This document shows, in pieces, positions 58,501 through 64,000 of a stretch of 64,000 nt of DNA. Position numbers and translations under genes: made by a program. The notes under the pieces were generated by a model. The model did no database searches, was not told where the DNA came from, and saw nothing but the letters and a program-made list of their open reading frames with translations. Every line of letters begins with the position of its first letter. Positions within the stretch are counted from its first letter, which is position 1. This stretch comes from Symbiodinium natans (taxonomy: Eukaryota; Sar; Dinophyceae; Suessiales; Symbiodiniaceae): contig CAJNDS010002079.1 in NCBI GenBank assembly GCA_905221605.1, positions 161,501-225,500 on the forward strand, read 5' to 3'.

Positions 58501-59007
58501 GCCCAGAATGTCGTGGACATGAGCAACAGCATGGAATCTGTGGGTGAACATGAGTGGCATGAGATTCTTGAAGAAGTTGCTACGAATGTGCACTTGAGGA
58601 AAGTGAGCAAACAGTTCCGATCGAAATGTGTCAAGAGCAAGGCCTTCGTTCGCATTGCCGTGATGTCCCTGATGCTTGCAGGGTGTGATGCAGCGGAGGC
58701 AACCGAGAGCAGCTCACCGTGGATCGTGGTCACTGATCATTCGAACATGTGGAAGTGGTACATGCTTGTGGCATTTTGCCTGGGAATGGTTGCAGTGTGT
58801 TTCCAAACTACGAGCCTTGAGCTGTGGCATCGAAATGAAGAACAGAACAAGCAGAAGATCGAATGGACTTGGTTTTCAGCCGTGAATGGCGTGAGTGCAA
58901 GGATGTGGTATACGTTCAGTGCTCTGGATAGCCTTCCGCTTGCGGATAATATTTTCTACCGTCAACTAAACAGGCTCGTTTTAAGAGCCGGGGTTTTCTC
59001 CGAATGA
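55564..59007 (+). pseudogene. Copia-2 Pol: integrase core, RT, RNase H and membrane-like tail
   Basis: Continuation after the 14-bp duplication. Integrase Asp lies in VELRCDQEPSMLQ and Glu in ANGCVEKAVDVIRG. RT shows MLVLDVKDAYLTVPQGERV and LLIHVDDMFIVGKI, RNase H shows LEAFSDADWSGSQ, SLSSCESEWYAA and VVRLDNSAARQLAH, then RTRHIDARLFWVQE and PSDISTKVLS. Beyond the usual Copia end there are about 160 more residues, including a hydrophobic FVRIAVMSLMLAGCDA and a clear transmembrane-like WYMLVAFCLGMVAVCF. An env-like or membrane-anchoring role is possible. The only obvious defect is the frameshift at its start. Confidence 0.85.
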
Positions 59008-59204
59008 TTTTAATGTTTCCTTTCCCGTTGAAAGTTTGTTACCAAAGTGTATAAAAACTTGGGAACCGTTGTTTGCATGCAGACCAGAGTCATGTTCTTG
59101 CTTGACATACATGAGTTTTCAGAGCATGCAGAATTGTTTGTATTTGGTCGCAAAGGCTCAAACACGGAACCGTTCACAATTTTTGATGAACCGAGGGTTC
59201 ATGG

Positions 59205-59522
59205 ATGTTCGACTCCTCTGAGGAATCTGCCACTGATTCTTCCTTGAGCTGGGATTGGGCGCCAGTTCCCCGAGCCCCGCCTTTTCAACCTGTGCGAATC
59301 CTTCCGAGACGCTTTCATTTGCAGCTGCTTCAGAGACGCGCGGGGGCGGCCCCGCATTTGTTTTCCTACGTTCTTGAAGCTTCCTTTGCAGGCGTACTCA
59401 TCAGCACATCAGAGGGGTCGCGCATCTTCTTGTTCCTGACCGAGGCAGATTGGAGGGCCGTGGCCACCGCTGGACATCGATCCCACGCGTGCGCCCGGCA
59501 GCTTCTGGGCCTTTCCGCATAG
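59205..59522 (+). CDS. Small ORF before the third recombinase
   Basis: A 105-residue frame from ATG 59205 (MFDSSEESATDSSLSWDWAP). It has an acidic Ser-rich start, a basic middle, and a hydrophobic helical end (ISTSEGSRIFLFLTEADWRA). It ends 18 bp before the recombinase-like ORF. No family is recognised. By analogy with YR2, small ORFs upstream of the recombinase belong to the element. The leader before it (59008-59204) shows no LTR or other supported feature. Confidence 0.3.
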   Translation: MFDSSEESATDSSLSWDWAPVPRAPPFQPVRILPRRFHLQLLQRRAGAAPHLFSYVLEASFAGVLISTSEGSRIFLFLTEADWRAVATAGHRSHACARQLLGLSA

Positions 59523-59540
59523 CTTCGACCTCCCGGCACC

Positions 59541-61050
59541 ATGCTAGGGGGTGAGTCGGGGTGCCTGGAAGAGACTGACCTGACAGAGCCTGACCTACCT
59601 CTCCTCGACGCGCAGGAGGTGCTTTTAGATCCTGGCTCGAGTTTCCTAAGCGAACCACCCTTTCCTTTGCCGGAATCAGGAGGTCTTGGTTTGTCTGATC
59701 CGGAAGATGCAATTGGGGAGGTCTCTGAAAAGGATTTTGAGCTTTCTTCCCAAGGGCAACCTGAGCAGCTTGATGGTGAGGTGCAATGGTATAACATGGT
59801 GCGTGATGAACCTCCTCAGTCGGATGTGGGTGCAGTTTGTACGAGTCCCCCTTTAGAGGATCGTCAGAGTCGTCTTCCTGATCTCGATCATATGCCCTCT
59901 TTTTCGTGTGATCAGCACATCCTGGCCATGCAAGAGACGGCCATGCTTTTCTGCATTAAGAAAGCCAGGGTTGAACGACCGCGTCAGCCATGGGAGAGTG
60001 GACCTTTCGGGGAGGTCTTCGGAAATTTCTCTGATCGGAATTCTCATGAAGAGTGGCTCTGGGCAAATGCTTTCTCTGAGGTTGGACTGCAGGAGTCCTT
60101 GGATCCTCCGAGGGCTGCGCCGTCCTTACCCACTTCGGATGAGGGCCTTTCTTGGGTCGTGGAAAAGAGGCTCCAGCACTTCCGCCTTGAGAAGTCTGAT
60201 GAAGATCTGAGAAATCACGCAGTTAACAGACTCCGCAGTCTTGTAATGCTTGACCCCCTGGCTTCAAAGTTGGGATGCACCCTGGCGACTGACATTCGTA
60301 ACTTGGCCTCGGAAGAGGACATTGCTTCGGCCTTTGACCACGTGTTCGTAATGAAGGCCGCCAGCACCATATACAAGAGGTCTTGTTCGCTGGGAAAGTT
60401 TGCAAGTTGGCTGATGGGCCGTAGTGGTTCCCCTTTGAGGTTCTCCGAGTCACAGCTCTACCAGTATCTGAAACACTTGGAGAAGAACGCGGGGGCTACT
60501 GCTGGTACTCATTTGCTCGAGGCAATTCGCTTCCTAGACGGCTTGGTGAAGCTTAACTTTGTAGACGTTGAGGAGGTGGTTTCTTCGCGTTGCCGAGGGC
60601 TAGCAAGACAGATGCATCTTGGCAAGCGCCCGCTGTGTCAGAAACAGGAGCTGACGGCTGGGCAAGTTGAGGTTTTGGAGCGGTTCATGATGAGGTGTTC
60701 TACACGCCATGGGTGCATTGCGGGGCAATTGTTGTTTTGCTTCCATGCTGGATCACGGTGGCGTGACTCTCAAACACTGCAGAGGATATTTGTGACGGTG
60801 GATGAGGACTCGGGATTTGAGCTTCTTCAGGGTGAGGCCCTTACTTCGAAAACCACCTATTCCCTTTCAGCGAAGTGCACTCTCTTGCCTTATGCGGCCA
60901 TTGGTCTGGGGCTATCCGGAGTGCCTTGGGCCCGCAGGTGGATCACTGCCAGGAAGGCTGAAAACCTAGTGGATGGAACTCCTTTCCTCATACTTGCACT
61001 CCTGATGAAGATGGCTTCGATATGTAGCGTAGGCTTGGTTAACTCAGGCC
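59541..61050 (+). pseudogene. YR3: third tyrosine recombinase, C-terminally truncated
   Basis: Starts at ATG 59541. A 200-residue acidic N-terminus is followed by a core-binding domain (SAFDHVFVMKAASTIYKRSC, SLGKFASWLMGRSGSPLRF) and the beginning of the catalytic domain: Arg I in FHAGSRWRDSQTL and the Lys region in LTSKTTYSLSAKCT. The sequence loses similarity near 61045, before HxxR/K and the Tyr nucleophile, where a minus-strand gene begins. It belongs to the same broad family as YR1 and YR2 but is more diverged; the Arg motif is followed by RDSQ rather than GD or ASD. It cannot be catalytic. Confidence 0.6.
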
Positions 61051-63960
61051 AAATGTTTTCTTTTCTGACCCCATAGATCGAGTCATAGAGCAAAATAGAT
61101 TCTCCGCTGTGTTCTTTAGCATGATGCAGCACCATGTAGTGTGCTTGGCTTTCGGATCATGCAAGACGATAGCAAGCACGTTGTACAAGTGCTGCACCTT
61201 CCTGACGTCATCTTCCGCTTTGCAAACTTGCTTGAAAGCACTCCGTTGCACTTTATGGGTGAGAATGCAGAAGAAGGAGGGCAACCTCTTAATCTCAAGC
61301 TTGCACACCTCGGTACGTGGGCTAAGATTCTGCTGAAGATAAGAAATAGCAAGATCAACAAGTTGGCCAAGGTCAGGGAGAATGCTGTGCTGTTCGGAAG
61401 AATCTTGCTCTGAGAGAAGAGGAAGTGCAACAACCGGTTGCGGCTGTTGGCATCTTGAGCACTTGCATTCGATTTGCAGGAGAAGGCTAAATTGAGTATT
61501 TGCCGGAATTGCTGCAATGGCTTTGGCGTAAACGTCAGTGAAGCTTTGAAGCTCCAAAGACTCCAAAGGTGTATTATTTGCCAAATCAAGGTAGACCTGA
61601 CCAAGGATATGATCAAGCTTTGCTCTTGCAGTTTCTCCGACATTGTAGCCCATCGCAGCCAGCACTAGGGCAGCTTGTTTGGGAAAAGGAGCATAGTGCT
61701 GACTGTTTTCTTTGCTCCATTGTGCAGAAGCAATTATGCGGTAAGCCGCAGCAACAGGGCAATATAGTCCTGCAATACATCGTTGCACTTGTTCTTGAAC
61801 GTTAGCTGGAACTTCAGGTTGAAACCTTAAGGACGTGTTTCGTCTTCGAACAGTCTCGAGTTGCCCTTTGTCAGCCTCATTGCCCCTTTTGTTGGAACTT
61901 TCAGCACCTTTAGCTAAGGACTGTGCTTCCTGAATTTTCTTGTCTTGGGACTCACTTCCTGTTCCGGCATGACAGACCGTGGCTGATGTAAGCAAAGTCG
62001 GACGCTGGGCAGTGTCCGATTGCTCAATACTAACATCTTGTTGGTCTGATTTCCGGTTATTAATTGGAGGGGTGCTATTATGGCCAACCTTGAGGTCCGC
62101 TTTAGGGTTACTTTTTGCACAGAGATCGAATGCGTAGATGTCGCTCGGTTTGGCTTCAATTAATTTCAAGATGTCACATGAGTGACATCGTGGAAGAAAA
62201 AGAAGCGCTCCTTGATGCAGCGACAGAATGACGTTGCTGTTCACTGATGTCCCAGGATGACAGACAAGGTGGTGCCCATTCCTGAGGATCAAGGGGATCT
62301 CAAGTTCAGTTTTACCAACAATTCGAACAAGGAGATATTGGATAATCCCCTGTTCAGCAGTAAAATCTTCGTCATTCTGGCAGACCTTAGGCAAGTGATC
62401 AGGTATTACCCAATCTTGGAAGATAGAGTTCTGCCGCAGGAAAGCCTGGAGGCTTTGCAACTTCTGAAGCTCTGGTATATCTTCACACTTGCCAGTCATG
62501 ACCACATAGGGTGCTTGTTTGTCAAGGATGAAGAAGTGAGTTTCAAGGTCATCTTTGTGCCATACGATACTGGCCATTCTCTGTTTGGTGACAGGCTGAT
62601 ATTCATCCCTTGCTCTGACATGAATCAACCTTCCTTGCCCAACTTTATCATTCCCAGAGTGGCAATTCAGGAAGTGTTCCCTGGGGTTCTCTGATATATG
62701 ATTAATGGGTTTGCTGACCCATTTTGGTGCATCAACAACCTCTTGAAGCAATTGAACAGTTGCTCTGCCACATGGGAGATCAAGGTATTGATTATGAACA
62801 AGCATGTCAGCAATGGAGGCATGCGCAACCACATGCGCAGCAGGTACAATGACTTCGTCTCCAATTTGAACATGTACGATACCTTGATATTGGACAGGCA
62901 GCGCAATCTGCTTGAGATACTCCTGGATCTCCTGCGGGTTCCACGTACAATCCTGGAAAGTAATCTGCAGAGAGACATCAGAAGTGTTACTGGGGGCAGT
63001 TACCTTCCAGGCAAAGATCTCCTGCGAAGATTTAACCCCGATGATGTGGAACCTTGCCGCCTGTAGCGCAAGCTCATCTGGGATCGCTAGCTGTTTCTGG
63101 CGGAGCTCCAGTGTAACTTTCTGAAGTTGATAAGGATCCACAAAGATCCTGACGTACTTTCCAGGGGCAGAATGAAAGGCAATCATGAGCCTATGCTGAT
63201 TAAGGATACAATGTATCCTAAAGGCTTCATCTTTTTGCTTCTTAGAGCTGATGGAATACGGAAGATCAACAAAGTTAATGCTGTTGCCGGGCAATCCTTC
63301 CAGAGGAGCAAAACGATACCAGATTTGAAGCTCAATCTGTGACTTCTCCTCCGTCCGTTTTAGCACTTGGTCATGAAGTTCTTCAATCTTGAACATCAAT
63401 GCTTGGAGCTGCAGGATACTGATTCTTTTGGCTCTAAGACAGACGGAGCATCTATTGTCCTTGTCAGTCAACTCCACGATAGGATGCTGCGCCTTCCTGA
63501 CGTAGGCTAGTCCGAAGGTCTTGATAAGGAGATCAACTTCTCCATCAAAGGTGCCAACAGTACCTGCAATAATGACCTCTGTGCTGCTGAGCTCCGGTCG
63601 CATGGTGGGCGTGATGGTAAGAGGTATGAGTCGGATTTTGACAAAATCCGACGTAAGTGACCAAATAAACCAACTCTCGCTTGTTTTCAACTTCAATAGC
63701 TCCAATAACAGTGAGCCCGCAAACTTGATGCAAGAACTCTCTGTCATAGTTTCGAAAGAGCACACAAGGTAGATCCGAGACTGACAGAGAGCTGTGCAAG
63801 TTGCTCACTATCGTAATACTCGCCTGTGGCGTGACGTTTTTCTTCAAGTTTTGAAGAAAGTTCTTGCTAGGATTTACTAGCAAGACCGACTGGAGCTCTG
63901 TTCCTTGCACCTGTCGCAATTCTTGCAACACATCACCTTCAACAGCCAACGCTTCCACAA
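61039..63960 (-). pseudogene. Large minus-strand gene with USP/peptidase-C19-like C-terminus
   Basis: The main frame (63765-61039) codes for about 900 residues; its first 35-40 residues are out of frame with the upstream continuation (63958-63655, VSDLPCVLFRNYDREFLHQV), so a frameshift lies near 63655. The C-terminal 200 residues resemble a ubiquitin-specific protease: a C-x-C-x2-C zinc-like site (IECKCSRC), EIKRLPSFFCILTHKVQR, and YNVLAIVLHD. Near 61160 the frame changes again, and the other frame reads ESQAHYMVLHHAKE and ILLYDSIYG, matching the catalytic His box. I found no Cys box, so activity is doubtful. The N-terminal 600 residues are not recognised. GC content is lower than in the neighbouring elements, and the gene runs off the window end. 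Confidence 0.45.
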
Positions 63961-64000
63961 TTCAGAGCTTGGATTTGAAGTGGAAGGCAACCGCCCACTC

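Overview
The window looks like a transposon graveyard from a dinoflagellate nuclear genome, close in style to Symbiodiniaceae. I found no convincing cellular housekeeping gene, rRNA or tRNA. The dinoflagellate assignment rests on two things read directly. Pieces of the 22-nt dinoflagellate spliced leader (ending CCATTTTGGCTCAAG) sit at element 5' ends. The retroelement families (Copia with K/G/D-rich Gag, tyrosine-recombinase retroelements with CCCH Gag, an APE-type LINE with zinc-finger tail) are the kinds that fill dinoflagellate assemblies. The species cannot be fixed from sequence alone.

Layout. (1) 0.1-3.9 kb (minus) and 14.0-16.5 kb: a decayed Polinton/Maverick-like virus element with a fibre-like protein, a capsid-like protein with one frameshift, an Ala/Gly-rich protein, the exonuclease part of a type B DNA polymerase (plus strand) and a DDE integrase (minus). 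(2) 3.9-13.98 kb (minus): a 10-kb tyrosine-recombinase retroelement, YR1, lying between those two halves. Reading along the minus strand its order is coiled-coil ORF, CCCH ORF, Pro-rich ORFs, recombinase, Gag, methyltransferase-like ORF, start of RT; it breaks off at RT motif A. (3) 16.4-20.7 kb: a tandem duplication that starts inside the integrase gene and holds an 11-bp CpG-rich minisatellite; copy 2 carries a hairpin-rich AT-rich insert. (4) 20.7-23.2 kb: low-GC repeats and a long (TC)n tract. (5) 23.2-30.15 kb: Copia-1, with a spliced-leader relic in its leader, an apparently inverted protease segment and a truncated 3' end. (6) 30.15-39.5 kb: an APE-type LINE. (7) 39.55-40.29 plus 51.04-51.65 kb: the RT and RNase H halves of one YR-type retroelement, split by (8) YR2, 40,288-51,035, whose ends I can place to the base. 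(9) 51.9-59.0 kb: Copia-2, nearly intact, broken by a 14-bp tandem duplication. (10) 59.2-61.05 kb: a third, truncated recombinase. (11) 61.04-64 kb (minus): a frameshifted gene ending in a USP/peptidase-C19-like domain.

The most interesting system is the YR retroelement family seen in YR1 and YR2. Both have the order recombinase - CCCH Gag - methyltransferase-like - RT(-RNase H), not the DIRS/Ngaro order in which RT precedes the recombinase. YR2 has split direct repeats (A1 ... B1-A2-B2), begins with the last 10-11 nt of the spliced leader where the internal repeat A2 has a genomic AG acceptor, has a UGA-CUAG stop between Gag and the methyltransferase-RT frame, and has acceptor-like pyrimidine/AG sites upstream of several ORFs. 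I infer a retroelement whose RNA is spliced-leader trans-spliced and whose lost 5' promoter region is kept in the internal B1-A2 repeat.
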